From Nostoc punctiforme NIES-2108 (lineage in GTDB: Bacteria; Cyanobacteriota; Cyanobacteriia; Cyanobacteriales; Nostocaceae), in the NCBI GenBank assembly GCA_003326195.1, contig LXQE01000152.1:127902-191901 (forward strand): a stretch of DNA of 64,000 bases, written 5' to 3'. Below the pieces are notes generated by a model. That model worked only from the letters and a program-made list of their open reading frames with translations, did no database searches and had not been told where the DNA came from. Shown here in pieces: positions 53,645 through 62,409 of the stretch. Position numbers and translations under genes: made by a program. The first letter of the stretch is position 1; the number at the start of each line of letters is the position of its first letter.

Positions 53645-54907
53645 ATGTTTCCAACTGAACCGGCTGCTGTTAATAACGGCTTTGGCGCACTACTAAAAAA
53701 CCGTGGTTTTATGCTCCTGTGGATTGGGCAACTCCTGTCCCAGTTAGCAGATAAGGTCTTCTTCGTTTTGCTGATTGCTCTGCTGGAGAACTACCCACCG
53801 CTTCCTGGTTTGGCACAAAACTCGATGTACTCAACCTTAATGCTGTCCTTTACAATCCCAGCAATTTTGTTCGGCTCTGCCGGTGGTATCTTTGTTGACC
53901 GTTTGCCAAAAAAGCTGATTATGGTCGGCTCAGATGTCGTGCGGGGAATATTAACGCTGTGTCTTCCCTTGTTACCACGACACTTCTTGATTCTGTTAAT
54001 CCTGACTTTTGCCATTTCCACGGTGACGCAGTTTTTTGCACCAGCTGAACAAGCAGCGATTCCCTTGTTGGTGAAACGAGAGAATTTGTTGGCAGCCAAT
54101 GCGCTGTTTACCAGCACGATGATGGGAGCTTTAATTGTTGGTTTTGCCATTGGAGAGCCGATTTTGAGTTTGGCGAAAAGCTGGATGGGAGAAGAATACG
54201 GTCAAGAGATTGTGGTTGGTGGATTATACATATTATCGGCTGCAATTATGCAGCCAATTAAGTTTAAAGAAGACAAACCTTACCGGGAACACCAGGCATC
54301 AAATCACCCTTGGGCTGAATTCACCGAGAGCCTCCGCTATCTCAAGAAAAATCCTTTGATTTTAAACGCTATGCTGCAACTGACAACCTTATATTGTGTG
54401 TTTGCAGCCTTAACAGTGCTGACGATTCGATTAGCTGAGGAATTTGGTCTAAAAGAAAAACAGTTTGGCTTTTTCTTAGCAGCAGCAGGGGTAGGTATGG
54501 TCTTTGGTGCGGCAATTTTAGGTCATTGGGGTGATAAATTGCATCACAAGCCTCTACCTTTAATTGGATTTTTGATGATGGCACTAGTTTTAGGGGTGTT
54601 CACTTTTACGCACAACTTGTTGCTGGCGCTAGGACTCTGTGCATTTTTGGGTATAGGTGCTGCCTTAATTGGTGTCCCTATGCAAACTTTAATTCAACAG
54701 CAAACACCACCTACCATGCACGGCAAAGTATTTGGCTTTCAAAATCATGCCGTCAACATCGCTCTGGCACTACCTCTGGCGATTACTGGACCATTAACTG
54801 ATGTTCTGGGCTTGCGATTTATACTAGTAGGAATGAGTATTGTTGTCGTGGTTGTTGGTGTTTGGGCTTGGAAAAATACCCGCAATGTCTTGCAAGACGT
54901 AATTTAA
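53645..54907 (+). CDS. MFS efflux transporter
   Basis: The frame opens at 53588 within a repeat; ATG 53645 (MFPTEPAAVNNGFGALLKNRG) is the natural start, giving 420 residues. About twelve hydrophobic helices are visible. FMLLWIGQLLSQLADKVFFV lies at the first helix, SAGGIFVDRLPKKLIMVGSD at the loop between helices 2 and 3 (the MFS-type RLPKK), and FFAPAEQAAIPLLVKRENLLA after helix 4. This combination is that of the large drug/lipid-exporter-like MFS group (NreB-like). Substrate unknown. The gene is followed by acetolactate synthase on the same strand, 126 bp away. Confidence 0.8.
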   Translation: MFPTEPAAVNNGFGALLKNRGFMLLWIGQLLSQLADKVFFVLLIALLENYPPLPGLAQNSMYSTLMLSFTIPAILFGSAGGIFVDRLPKKLIMVGSDVVRGILTLCLPLLPRHFLILLILTFAISTVTQFFAPAEQAAIPLLVKRENLLAANALFTSTMMGALIVGFAIGEPILSLAKSWMGEEYGQEIVVGGLYILSAAIMQPIKFKEDKPYREHQASNHPWAEFTESLRYLKKNPLILNAMLQLTTLYCVFAALTVLTIRLAEEFGLKEKQFGFFLAAAGVGMVFGAAILGHWGDKLHHKPLPLIGFLMMALVLGVFTFTHNLLLALGLCAFLGIGAALIGVPMQTLIQQQTPPTMHGKVFGFQNHAVNIALALPLAITGPLTDVLGLRFILVGMSIVVVVVGVWAWKNTRNVLQDVI

Positions 54908-55033
54908 CTAATGTAAGCTAATAATCTAGCTTTATATTTAATATAAAAATTAATAAGATTTTGATTGAAGTTTTCAATTAAAATGAAATCTTAACTACAG
55001 AATTCAGCATTAACTTTAGCTATAGTCTGAGGT

Positions 55034-56932
55034 TTGACCGTGCGATCGCTTTCCCCAATTAGTCTCCCACAAACTGAGAATCAAAAACAGTCTCGTGCTT
55101 CTAGCCCGCCAATCGTGCCCAAACGTGCATCTGGCGGTTTTGCTCTGCTTGACAGCCTTCATCGCCACGGCGTTGATTATATTTTTGGTTATCCTGGTGG
55201 GGCAATTCTACCAATTTACGACGACCTGTATAAGGTGCAAGAAGCAACTGGTGGTATGAAGCACATTCTCGTGAGACACGAGCAAGGTGCAGCCCACGCT
55301 GCTGATGGTTACGCCCGTGCCACAGGGAAAGTAGGAGTATGCTTTGGCACTTCTGGCCCAGGAGCAACTAACTTAGTGACAGGCATCGCCACAGCGTACA
55401 TGGATTCGATCCCGATGGTTGTGGTTACGGGACAAGTAGCACGTCCATCGATTGGTACAGATGCGTTTCAGGAAACTGATATTTACGGAATTACCCTACC
55501 AATCGTCAAGCACTCTTATGTGGTGCGTGACCCCAAAGATATGGCGCGAATTGTCGCCGAAGCCTTCCACATCGCTAGCACTGGGCGTCCGGGGCCAGTT
55601 TTGATTGATGTCCCCAAAGATGTAGCTTTAGAAGAATTTGACTATGTACCTGTGAAACCAGGCTCAGTGAAGTTACGCGGTTATCGTCCTACAGTCAAGG
55701 GAAATCCTCGGCAGATTAATGCGGCAATTCAGTTGATTACTGAAAGTCGCCGTCCGCTATTGTATGTCGGTGGTGGTGCGATCGCAGCTGGTGCCCATGA
55801 AGAAATCAAACAACTAGCTGAATTATTCGATATCCCTGTCACGACAACCTTAATGGGGATCGGTGCCTTTGACGAACATCATCCCCTAGCTTTGGGAATG
55901 TTGGGTATGCACGGCACTGCTTACGCTAACTTTGCCGTTAGTGATTGTGACTTGCTGATTTGCGTCGGCGCTAGATTTGACGATCGCGTTACAGGCAAAT
56001 TAGACGAATTCGCTTCCCGCGCCAAAGTAATTCACATCGACATCGATCCCGCAGAAGTCGGCAAAAACCGCATTCCCGAAGTGCCCATCGTCGGCGATGT
56101 CAGGAATGTGTTAGTAGACTTGTTGCGTCGCTGTAAAGAAACAGGGGTAAAGGCTACACCTAATCAAAACCAAGAGTGGTTAAATCTAGTCAACCGTTGG
56201 CGCGAAGAGTATCCTCTGATAGTACCGCAGCATACCGACAGCATTTCACCCCAAGAAGTAATTGTAGAAGTAAATAGCCAAGCACCCAACGCTTTCTACA
56301 CCACAGATGTCGGACAACATCAAATGTGGGCAGCACAATTCCTGAAGAATGGACCAAGGCGCTGGATTTCTAGCGCTGGTTTGGGAACGATGGGTTTTGG
56401 CTTACCTGCGGCAATGGGGGCGAAAGTGGCGTTTCCTGATGAAGAAGTGATCTGTATCAGCGGTGATGCTAGTTTCCAAATGTGTTTGCAGGAACTAGGA
56501 ACAATTTCACAGTATGGCATAAATGTCAAGACAATAATTATCAACAACGGTTGGCAAGGGATGGTGCGTCAGTGGCAGCAAGCCTTCTATGGTGAGCGTT
56601 ACTCATGCTCCGACATGGAAGTGGGGATGCCAGACGTAGAGTTATTGGGAAAAGCTTATGGCATTAAAGGTATGGTAATCAGCGATCGCAGTCAATTAAA
56701 AGATGCGATCACTGAAATGCTGGCACACAAAGGACCAGTAATCTTAAATGTCCACGTCACCAGAGACGAAAACTGCTATCCAATGGTAGCCCCTGGCAAG
56801 AGCAACGCTCAAATGGTCGGCTTGCAGAAGCAACCGCCAAAAGCAGCAACCGAGCCAGTGTATTGTAGCAACTGCAATGCAAAAAATGCTCCTACCCATA
56901 ACTTCTGTGCTGAGTGTGGGACGAAGTTATAA
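55034..56932 (+). CDS. ilvB: acetolactate synthase, large subunit, with C-terminal zinc ribbon
   Basis: 632 residues. It makes 2-acetolactate and 2-aceto-2-hydroxybutyrate for branched-chain amino acids, using ThDP, FAD and Mg2+. FALLDSLHRHGVDYIFGYPG opens the N-terminal ThDP domain. The catalytic Glu is in VRHEQGAAHAADGYARATGK. The FAD region (LGMHGTAYANFAVSDCDLL) is in the middle, and the ThDP-Mg motif GDASFQMCLQELG with the INNGWQGMVRQWQ loop lies at about 480-515. After KAATEPV the protein ends in a four-Cys zinc ribbon (YCSNCNAKNAPTHNFCAECG), not found in most homologues. Starts TTG 55034 or GTG 55040 are both possible. No small subunit gene is adjacent. Confidence 0.93.
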   Translation: MTVRSLSPISLPQTENQKQSRASSPPIVPKRASGGFALLDSLHRHGVDYIFGYPGGAILPIYDDLYKVQEATGGMKHILVRHEQGAAHAADGYARATGKVGVCFGTSGPGATNLVTGIATAYMDSIPMVVVTGQVARPSIGTDAFQETDIYGITLPIVKHSYVVRDPKDMARIVAEAFHIASTGRPGPVLIDVPKDVALEEFDYVPVKPGSVKLRGYRPTVKGNPRQINAAIQLITESRRPLLYVGGGAIAAGAHEEIKQLAELFDIPVTTTLMGIGAFDEHHPLALGMLGMHGTAYANFAVSDCDLLICVGARFDDRVTGKLDEFASRAKVIHIDIDPAEVGKNRIPEVPIVGDVRNVLVDLLRRCKETGVKATPNQNQEWLNLVNRWREEYPLIVPQHTDSISPQEVIVEVNSQAPNAFYTTDVGQHQMWAAQFLKNGPRRWISSAGLGTMGFGLPAAMGAKVAFPDEEVICISGDASFQMCLQELGTISQYGINVKTIIINNGWQGMVRQWQQAFYGERYSCSDMEVGMPDVELLGKAYGIKGMVISDRSQLKDAITEMLAHKGPVILNVHVTRDENCYPMVAPGKSNAQMVGLQKQPPKAATEPVYCSNCNAKNAPTHNFCAECGTKL

Positions 56933-57838
56933 CGCTTTTTGATAATTCAAGACCAGAAAGATAGGGGAGTAAGGAGAAGGAGAGAAAGATGCAGGAATTC
57001 CCCCTAATTCCTGCCCCCTTTTCTCTTGCGTAGATGCCGCTTAATCTTCCAGATTAGGTTGAGGTAAAAAGATATTTCCTAAGTAATTTATTAAATCGCT
57101 TTGACTAAAAAATCTCATTTTAATTAATTATTGTCTGTCTTATCTAATAGAAATGGGTCGTGGTTTAAGGATGTCTACGGCTAAACTCATGTCGAGCAAA
57201 TCTAAATCATTTGTGAGAGAGAAATAAGAAGCCCGACTTGTTTGAAAAGTCGGGCTTCTGTGGGTTTATATTCTCAATATTTACCTAATATAGTCAGACT
57301 TAGTGCATATTGCTGAAATATACAGGCATTTATTAACGAAAACTACTTTATCAAACTTAGGTTTTATTAAAAATTCATATACTTTTTGCTTTAATTAGTT
57401 AAATATGCGAGTTAGAGTTGATTTTATATAAATCAGCTTTGTCAAAAAGTTCAGTAACATTCCTCTTTTATTAACAAGCTAAATATCAATAGAATATTAA
57501 TGGTTGTGCTGGCTTAGTTGATTAAAAAAACGTCAATTATTCCAGGTGTATCTATTTCTAACTCTCTTTCAGGCAGATTCAGTAGTCTTAAAATAACCAC
57601 TCTCTCTCTTTTTTTAAAAGAGAGTTTAGCTTCCCATTGATTGAGGGAGGTTAGATTGTTGTTAGCAAATTAATGTACTAAGCATTAATAGTCTATTCCT
57701 TTGGAAATCGCTGTGTTCAAGTTTTATCGGACAACAGCGTCATGATTTCTATTGGAAAATTGCAGTTTTGTTTCTAACTGAGAACTAACACAACTTCTTT
57801 AAGCTTTGAATATTTATCAACCCATTTTACTAATCCCT
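56933..57838. other. long intergenic region, no gene seen
   Basis: Over 900 bases, AT-rich in the centre. It contains the hairpin at 57227-57259 and a few T-rich runs, with no ORF worth reporting. Confidence 0.45.
57227..57259 (+). terminator. hairpin AGAAGCCCGACTT/AAGTCGGGCTTCT
   Basis: A 13-bp perfect stem with 7-base loop. It resembles the AAGTCGGG hairpin family (8118, 31351, 48066). About 295 bases after ilvB, so termination of that transcript is possible only if the 3' UTR is long. Confidence 0.5.
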
Positions 57839-58153
57839 ATGCAACAATACATTTCTCATTTACTCATACTGGTATTAGGAACAAGTTCAACTTTCCTCGT
57901 TACTCCATCTCAAGCTCAAACTCCGGTAAAAACTAACAGTCAAAATCCTGAGAATGTTACTTCCATATCTTCAAGTTCATCTTCGGCTACCCAATTGAGT
58001 AATTTTGCCAATTCTACTAATAGCAAACCACCTCTTCTTTCTGAGGCAACTAATAACTCTTCTGCTACTAATAGCAATATAACAGCAAATAAGCCTCGTC
58101 CACGGGTTCCCATATTCAGCAGAATTTTTCCCACACCTTCGATGCAGCAATAA
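57839..58153 (+). CDS. small secreted Ser/Asn-rich protein
   Basis: The frame opens at 57806, but ATG 57839 (MQQYISHLLILVLGTSSTFL) is natural: a signal peptide with AQA cleavage near residue 27 (SQAQTP), leaving a mature peptide of about 78 residues. It is rich in Ser, Asn and Thr, with a basic Pro/Arg C-terminal end (KPRPRVPIFSRIFPTPS). I recognise no domain. It could be a periplasmic or surface peptide. A perfect palindrome follows the stop (58196-58223). Confidence 0.5.
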   Translation: MQQYISHLLILVLGTSSTFLVTPSQAQTPVKTNSQNPENVTSISSSSSSATQLSNFANSTNSKPPLLSEATNNSSATNSNITANKPRPRVPIFSRIFPTPSMQQ

Positions 58154-58195
58154 TTAGCAGCGAAACATTTAGTTTATTTACTTAGGAAATTAGCT

Positions 58196-58223
58196 CCCCT
58201 TCTCTCAAATTTGAGAGAAGGGG
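58196..58223. terminator. perfect palindrome CCCCTTCTCTCAAA/TTTGAGAGAAGGGG
   Basis: Two 14-base arms with no loop spacer, between the small secreted gene and egtD on opposite strands. Either a terminator or a dispersed repeat. Confidence 0.6.
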
Positions 58224-58409
58224 TTGGGAGAAGAGGGCAAATTTTGTACTTGTACAAGAGGTCTAATATACTTTGACCTCTCTCCTAAAAGAAAGAAGAG
58301 AGGCTTTGAGTGTTAATCCCCAACGCTTGTAGGGAAGTGCTTTTTTTGTTAGATATAGATTGGACTCAACTGAGAACCGCTATATATATTAGTCAGACTC
58401 TGATTTGCT

Positions 58410-59444
58410 TTATGCTTGTAGCTGACAGAGTAGTAAGCCAAACCATCGATTTGGATCTGTCCACACATGAAGAGGTAATAAACCTTGTGCGGTTAGTTGC
58501 TGTTTGATAATATTAAGGTCAAATTTGCGGGAAATTTCGGTGAGGATAGTCTCATCTAGTGCAAAATTAACCTTAAGATTAAGAGCGCGTAATTCTACAA
58601 TTTGCGATCGCAGGCTGCGTAAATGCATTTCTATTTGATGCTCGCTTTCATTGTAAAATGCTCGGTGTTCAAACTGGGTGGTGTCAAAGTTACCCTCAAA
58701 TCGCTGATTTAAATGTTCCAGCATATTCAGGTTAAATGCAGCTGTCACTCCCTGGCTGTCATTATAAGCTGGTTCTAAAATCTGTTTTGGCTTTCGTAAA
58801 TCTATCCCCAATAAAAAATACTCACCTACTTGTAGAGCATTGGTAATATGAGAGAAAAACACATCACACTCATCAGGTGTAAGATTACCTAAACTGCTAC
58901 CAATAAAACAAATCATCCGGCTGGGTAATTGCGCTGGTAGGAGTTTTGCAAGGGCTAATTCATATGTTCCCGCTAGTGCATAAACTTGGAGTAAGGGATA
59001 ATCTTCTAATAACTGCTTGGCACTACTTTCCAACATACCTGCACATACATCAATTGGTAGGTAGTGCAGAGGATAGCCTAGCTGCTGATAGGCATCTAGT
59101 AAAATGCGGGTTTTATTAGAACTGCCACTGCCAAGTTCTACCAATTCACAAACACCAGTTATGTTAGCAATTTCACCAGCATACTGCTGTAAAATCGTTG
59201 TTTCTGTGCGTGTAAGATAATATTCTGGTAAATCACAGATTTGCTCAAACAGATCGGAACCACGGTCATCATAAAAGTAACAAGGGGGTAGAGATTTAGG
59301 GGTTTGAGTTAATCCCTTTACTACATCACTCCCAGCACTAGGTGCAACTATTTGAGTTGCACTTACCAAACGCTCTATCAGCAAGCGTTTTTCAACGCTA
59401 CTTTGAGAAGTAACCTTGTTGTTAACAGCTTTAGATATCGACAT
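58410..59444 (-). CDS. egtD: L-histidine N-alpha-methyltransferase (EgtD)
   Basis: 344 residues. A SAM-dependent enzyme that trimethylates histidine to hercynine, the first step of ergothioneine synthesis. PPCYFYDDRGSDLFEQICDL, YYLTRTETTIL, VELGSGSSNKTRILLDAY (SAM loop, about residues 98-115) and FIGSSLGNLTPDE are the EgtD/DUF2260-type motifs. LGIDLRKPKQILEPAYNDSQ and GVTAAFNLNMLEHLN follow. The frame looks complete, with a plausible ATG (MSISKAVNNKV). Directly upstream on the same strand are the broken egtB and egtC genes, so its product may now accumulate as hercynine, unless intact copies of the other genes exist elsewhere. Confidence 0.92.
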   Translation of the reverse strand: MSISKAVNNKVTSQSSVEKRLLIERLVSATQIVAPSAGSDVVKGLTQTPKSLPPCYFYDDRGSDLFEQICDLPEYYLTRTETTILQQYAGEIANITGVCELVELGSGSSNKTRILLDAYQQLGYPLHYLPIDVCAGMLESSAKQLLEDYPLLQVYALAGTYELALAKLLPAQLPSRMICFIGSSLGNLTPDECDVFFSHITNALQVGEYFLLGIDLRKPKQILEPAYNDSQGVTAAFNLNMLEHLNQRFEGNFDTTQFEHRAFYNESEHQIEMHLRSLRSQIVELRALNLKVNFALDETILTEISRKFDLNIIKQQLTAQGLLPLHVWTDPNRWFGLLLCQLQA

Positions 59445-59608
59445 GAAACCTCCGTTTGCTCGGCGTAATAGGTTACTTTGATAGCAGACCTTTACCCCAA
59501 TCAGTGAAACACATAGCCATAGCTAATAAAATCATGCCTGAGCAATATAACTCAAGCTTTAAAGCTATTTTTCAGCATTTTCCCATTAGAATAATAGCAA
59601 GTAAGCGC

Positions 59609-59803
59609 CTAAGTGCTATGTTCTAGCAGTGAGAAAGACTCGATACAGGTAATATGTCCAAGTGGCAGCCAACAGCAACTCAAGTCAGGATGAGGTTGAC
59701 TAGAGAATGTGGCTTCGTCCATATCCTGCAATAGCGCAAAATTTTTCGAGCGACATTTATCAAAGCCTTGAGAAATAGCCTCTTTCACACTAGATTTGCT
59801 CAA
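59609..59803 (-). pseudogene. egtB: egtB remnant (5' end only)
   Basis: The frame beginning about TTG 59803 (or GTG 59788) encodes VKEAISQGFDKCRSKNFALL and then HPDLSCCWLPLGHITCIESF. The equivalent region of EgtB (the DinB-type N-terminal domain with its LGHIAxxE motif) has exactly this shape. A stop follows after about 65 codons (59609), so more than 85% of the roughly 400-residue hercynine oxygenase is gone. It overlaps the 3' end of the egtC relic by 14 bases, as in an intact egtC-egtB operon. I read this as a decayed gene; the identification rests on motif resemblance. Confidence 0.75.
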
Positions 59804-60308
59804 TTTGGATCTCACAGTCTGCTCCCACACTAATGATGCTATTTTCTGGGCAAGCAATCCAATTACCTAGAAATAGAGGTTCAGATGCAATAATTACGGA
59901 TTGTGGGAAAGTCGGATCGTCTCGTATCCAGTAAAGAGATGGAGGCGGTGAATTGGTAGCAAAACGAGAAGCTATTAAACGATATCCATCACTAAAAACT
60001 ACATTGAGTGAGGCTTCTACTTGATAGCGTTTTGCCATCTCTGAAAGCGTTAATAATGTGGTGCGTAAAGCATATTCTGGAGATCGATGTTTGTTAATTT
60101 AACTTTGCGAAAGTAACAACGCAAAAATGTGTTCTGAGTCGGTATCTTTTTGATCATGATACCAACCCACACCAAAGCCATCTGCATTTACCGCTCCAGA
60201 AATCATTTCGCGGGGTTGATAACTCTGGGCTATAAGTGAGTGTTCTGGTTTATACAAAAGATATTCTAAAAAAATAGGCGAACCGAGGTAAGCAAGTAAA
60301 CGGCACAT
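59790..60308 (-). pseudogene. egtC: egtC relic (class II glutamine amidotransferase), internal deletion and stop
   Basis: The start MCRLLAYLGSPIFLEYLLYK, with the catalytic N-terminal Cys2, and the stretch VNADGFGVGWYHDQK match EgtC / class II amidotransferases. The next expected 80-90 residues are absent: YHDQK joins directly to DTDSEHIFALLLSQS. A TAA stop at 60099-60101 follows, and the same frame then continues with RTTLLTLSEMAKRYQVEASL, VVFSDGYRLIASRF and ENSIISVGADCEIQIEQI up to 59790. So one internal deletion and one in-frame stop have inactivated it. The start codon lies 1 bp from that of the divergent nucleotidyltransferase gene. Confidence 0.85.
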
Positions 60309-60309
60309 T

Positions 60310-61071
60310 ATGAATATTCCAACTTCTATTAATACAATTATTGGGCAACAGCCTTACCCATTTTTATTCACCATCATCAGTGGTTCTCACTTATATGGCT
60401 TTCCCTCAGCGGATTCTGATTATGACTTGCGTGGTGTGCATATTTTACCATTTCAAGAAGTAGTGGGATTACAGACTAGAAATGAAACTATTGAAGTTTC
60501 AGAAGTTCTTGAATCTTTAGAGATTGATTTAGTAACTCATGATGTCAAAAAATTCTTTTTGTTGCTGCTTAAAAAGAATGGTTATGTATTAGAACAATTA
60601 TATTCTCCTTTAATATTAATAACCTCACCTGAACATGAGGAATTGAAAATTATTGCTAAAAATTGTATTACCCGTCATCATAGCTACCATTATATTGGTT
60701 TTGCTGCAACACAATGGAAGCTTTTTGAGAAAGAAAACACGCATCGAATTAAGCCATTACTTTATGTTTACCGAGTTCTATTAACTGGAATTTATCTGAT
60801 GCAAATAGGAATAATTGAGTCTAATTTAATTGAGCTAAATGAGGTTTTTAATTTACCATATATTTCTGATTTGATCGCCCAAAAATTAGCAGGTACAGAA
60901 AAGTCTGTTTTGTCAGATATTAATGTAGCTTTTCATCAAAGAGAATATGAACGTCTGTGCAATAAGTTACAGGAAGAATATCAATCTAGTCCATTACCTG
61001 AAACACCTTCAGCTAATGCAGCTTTAGATAATTTGTTAATCCGCCTACGAGTAAGGAGCTATAAATTATAA
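60310..61071 (+). CDS. predicted nucleotidyltransferase (RlaP-type, DNA polymerase beta superfamily)
   Basis: 253 residues. GSHLYGFPSADSDYDLRGVH (about residues 25-44) holds the GS motif and the DxD metal pair of pol-beta-type nucleotidyltransferases. LEIDLVTHDVKKFFLLLLKK carries a third acidic residue. The remaining helical region (QLYSPLILITSPEHEELK, ATQWKLFEKENTHRIKPLLY) matches the RlaP-type family (PF10127), linked elsewhere to RNA repair, though phage proteins also carry it. No RNA ligase or other repair gene is adjacent, so function remains open. The start lies 1 bp from that of the egtC relic, so the two genes share a divergent promoter region within coding DNA. Confidence 0.78.
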   Translation: MNIPTSINTIIGQQPYPFLFTIISGSHLYGFPSADSDYDLRGVHILPFQEVVGLQTRNETIEVSEVLESLEIDLVTHDVKKFFLLLLKKNGYVLEQLYSPLILITSPEHEELKIIAKNCITRHHSYHYIGFAATQWKLFEKENTHRIKPLLYVYRVLLTGIYLMQIGIIESNLIELNEVFNLPYISDLIAQKLAGTEKSVLSDINVAFHQREYERLCNKLQEEYQSSPLPETPSANAALDNLLIRLRVRSYKL

Positions 61072-61454
61072 GCTTTTAACTCCTCATTACTAGCTTTTTT
61101 AAAAAAGATAAATTTAGTAATTTTAAATAACGGTAATAGTTTATTTGTATTTTAATAGGTAAAATGATTGCAAACTCCGCCCATTCTGAAAATTATGATT
61201 GATGAATTGTCCAAGTTTATTTGTTAGAAAATATTTGTGTCGATTTATTAGTTTTTGTAGATACATAATAGTCAGTTTCCCTACTTAAAAAGGAAGGAAT
61301 TGAGTTTATCATTTACAGCTTAGAAGTTGGGTATTACAATGCTTAATATACTATGGCATACTTGTATAAAATATGCCGTAAAAGGTGGTAAGTGAGCTTC
61401 TAAAAAATGGAGTTATAGAGTTAAGAGTTTTTAACTCTATAACTCCTAACTTTT
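61072..61454. other. intergenic, inverted repeat near the DUF423 end
   Basis: AT-rich spacer. GGAGTTATAGAGTTAAGAGT and TTTTTAACTCTATAACTCC (about 61408-61446) form a long inverted repeat suited to a terminator of the DUF423 gene on the minus strand. No ORF is seen. Confidence 0.55.
61408..61446 (-). terminator. inverted repeat downstream of DUF423 gene
   Basis: GGAGTTATAGAGTTAAGAGT pairs over its first 16 bases with AACTCTATAACTCC around TTTTT; it begins about 9 bases after the stop of the gene. Confidence 0.6.
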
Positions 61455-61874
61455 TTACAACTTCAAATTCCAAGCAGCAAAAGCTAAAGCACCCCAACCT
61501 GCAAGAAAGGCTGTGCCGCCTAGTGGTGCGATCGCTCCCAATGATTTAATACCGGTTAAGCTAAGGGTGTACAAGCTACCTGAAAAAATAGCAATGCCAA
61601 TGATAAACAGCCATCCACTGGCTACGAGTGTGGGTTGAGGGGACTCGCTACGACTAATTAGTATGGCTACTAGAAAAAGTGCTAGAGCATGATACATTTG
61701 GTAACGAGCGCCAGTTTCAAAAATTTCTAGCGATCGCTCACTAATCTTTTCCCGCAAGGCATGGGAAGCAAAAGCACCAGCAGCAACTGACAAACCGCCT
61801 AAAATGGCAGCTACGCTCAAAAAAATCTGCGTCATTAGACTTAGCCGTAAGTTGGTAAAGTAGTCATTGGTCAT
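61455..61874 (-). CDS. DUF423 membrane protein (YgdD-like)
   Basis: A 139-residue protein with four hydrophobic helices. The family motif AAGAFASHALREKISERSLE (about residues 26-45) between helix 1 and helix 2 is clear, as are YQMYHALALFLVA and FSGSLYTLSLTG. The helix-4 region SLGAIAPLGGTAFLAGWGAL is also conserved. No biochemical function is known. The start may be MTNDYFTN or the inner MTQIFLSVAAILG. The gene is separated from the next minus-strand gene (start 62409) by a TGACTAATGA heptamer tract. Confidence 0.88.
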   Translation of the reverse strand: MTNDYFTNLRLSLMTQIFLSVAAILGGLSVAAGAFASHALREKISERSLEIFETGARYQMYHALALFLVAILISRSESPQPTLVASGWLFIIGIAIFSGSLYTLSLTGIKSLGAIAPLGGTAFLAGWGALAFAAWNLKL

Positions 61875-61930
61875 TAGTCATTAGTGAATAACAAATGACA
61901 AAGAGCGAAGGACAAATGACTAATGACAAT
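61862..61930. repeat. heptamer tract TCATTAG/TGACTAA
   Basis: TCATTGGTCATTAGTCATTAGTGA and an inverted GACAAATGACTAATGACAA segment. These heptamer units run through the end region of one gene and the start of the next, where they encode the first residues of the long DUF423 frame (MTNDYFTN). Confidence 0.6.
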
Positions 61931-62409
61931 TAGACATCAAAATGATATGATACAGCCCCTTCTTCGTTCACCTTAAAGTTTGCATTGAATTCTTTAGCTT
62001 TTTCATCTAAATATTGTCTGGCGTGGGCTGCGGGTAGTTGTGACTGTATGGCAAAGCCTAAAACAGTTACGCGCCCGTGGTTTTCTTGTAGCATCTCATA
62101 AAAAATCGATTGCAGGCGATCGCTAACTTGTTGATTAATCGCCTTTTTCTCCTGCCGACTTTGACGGTACAATCCCAATGCTAACCACGTGCCCAGTGTT
62201 AGGGTAGGGACGCCAAAAATTAGACCACCAACAGCAGCATTATTATCTTCATAAGTAGCATTCGGTGCGTTAAACTCATACTCACCCGTGGGTATTATGA
62301 TGGCTTTACGTGTAGCAAATTTTTCTAATGCCGCGGTTGCTGATAGAGTTACAAACATGAATCCGAGTGTCAGTAGCCAACCGGCAGCTAATTTTTCAGC
62401 AGTTTTCAT
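61930..62409 (-). CDS. hypothetical two-helix membrane protein
   Basis: 159 residues. The first membrane helix is at about residues 8-28 (AAGWLLTLGFMFVTLSATAA), a short polar lumenal loop follows (about 30-55), and the second helix is at about 57-80 (GGLIFGVPTLTLGTWLALGL). A basic helical C-terminal half (RQSRQEKKAINQQ) and the end NANFKVNEEGAVSYHFDV close the protein. I recognise no named domain. A conserved protein of this shape is likely confined to cyanobacteria. Confidence 0.6.
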   Translation of the reverse strand: MKTAEKLAAGWLLTLGFMFVTLSATAALEKFATRKAIIIPTGEYEFNAPNATYEDNNAAVGGLIFGVPTLTLGTWLALGLYRQSRQEKKAINQQVSDRLQSIFYEMLQENHGRVTVLGFAIQSQLPAAHARQYLDEKAKEFNANFKVNEEGAVSYHFDV

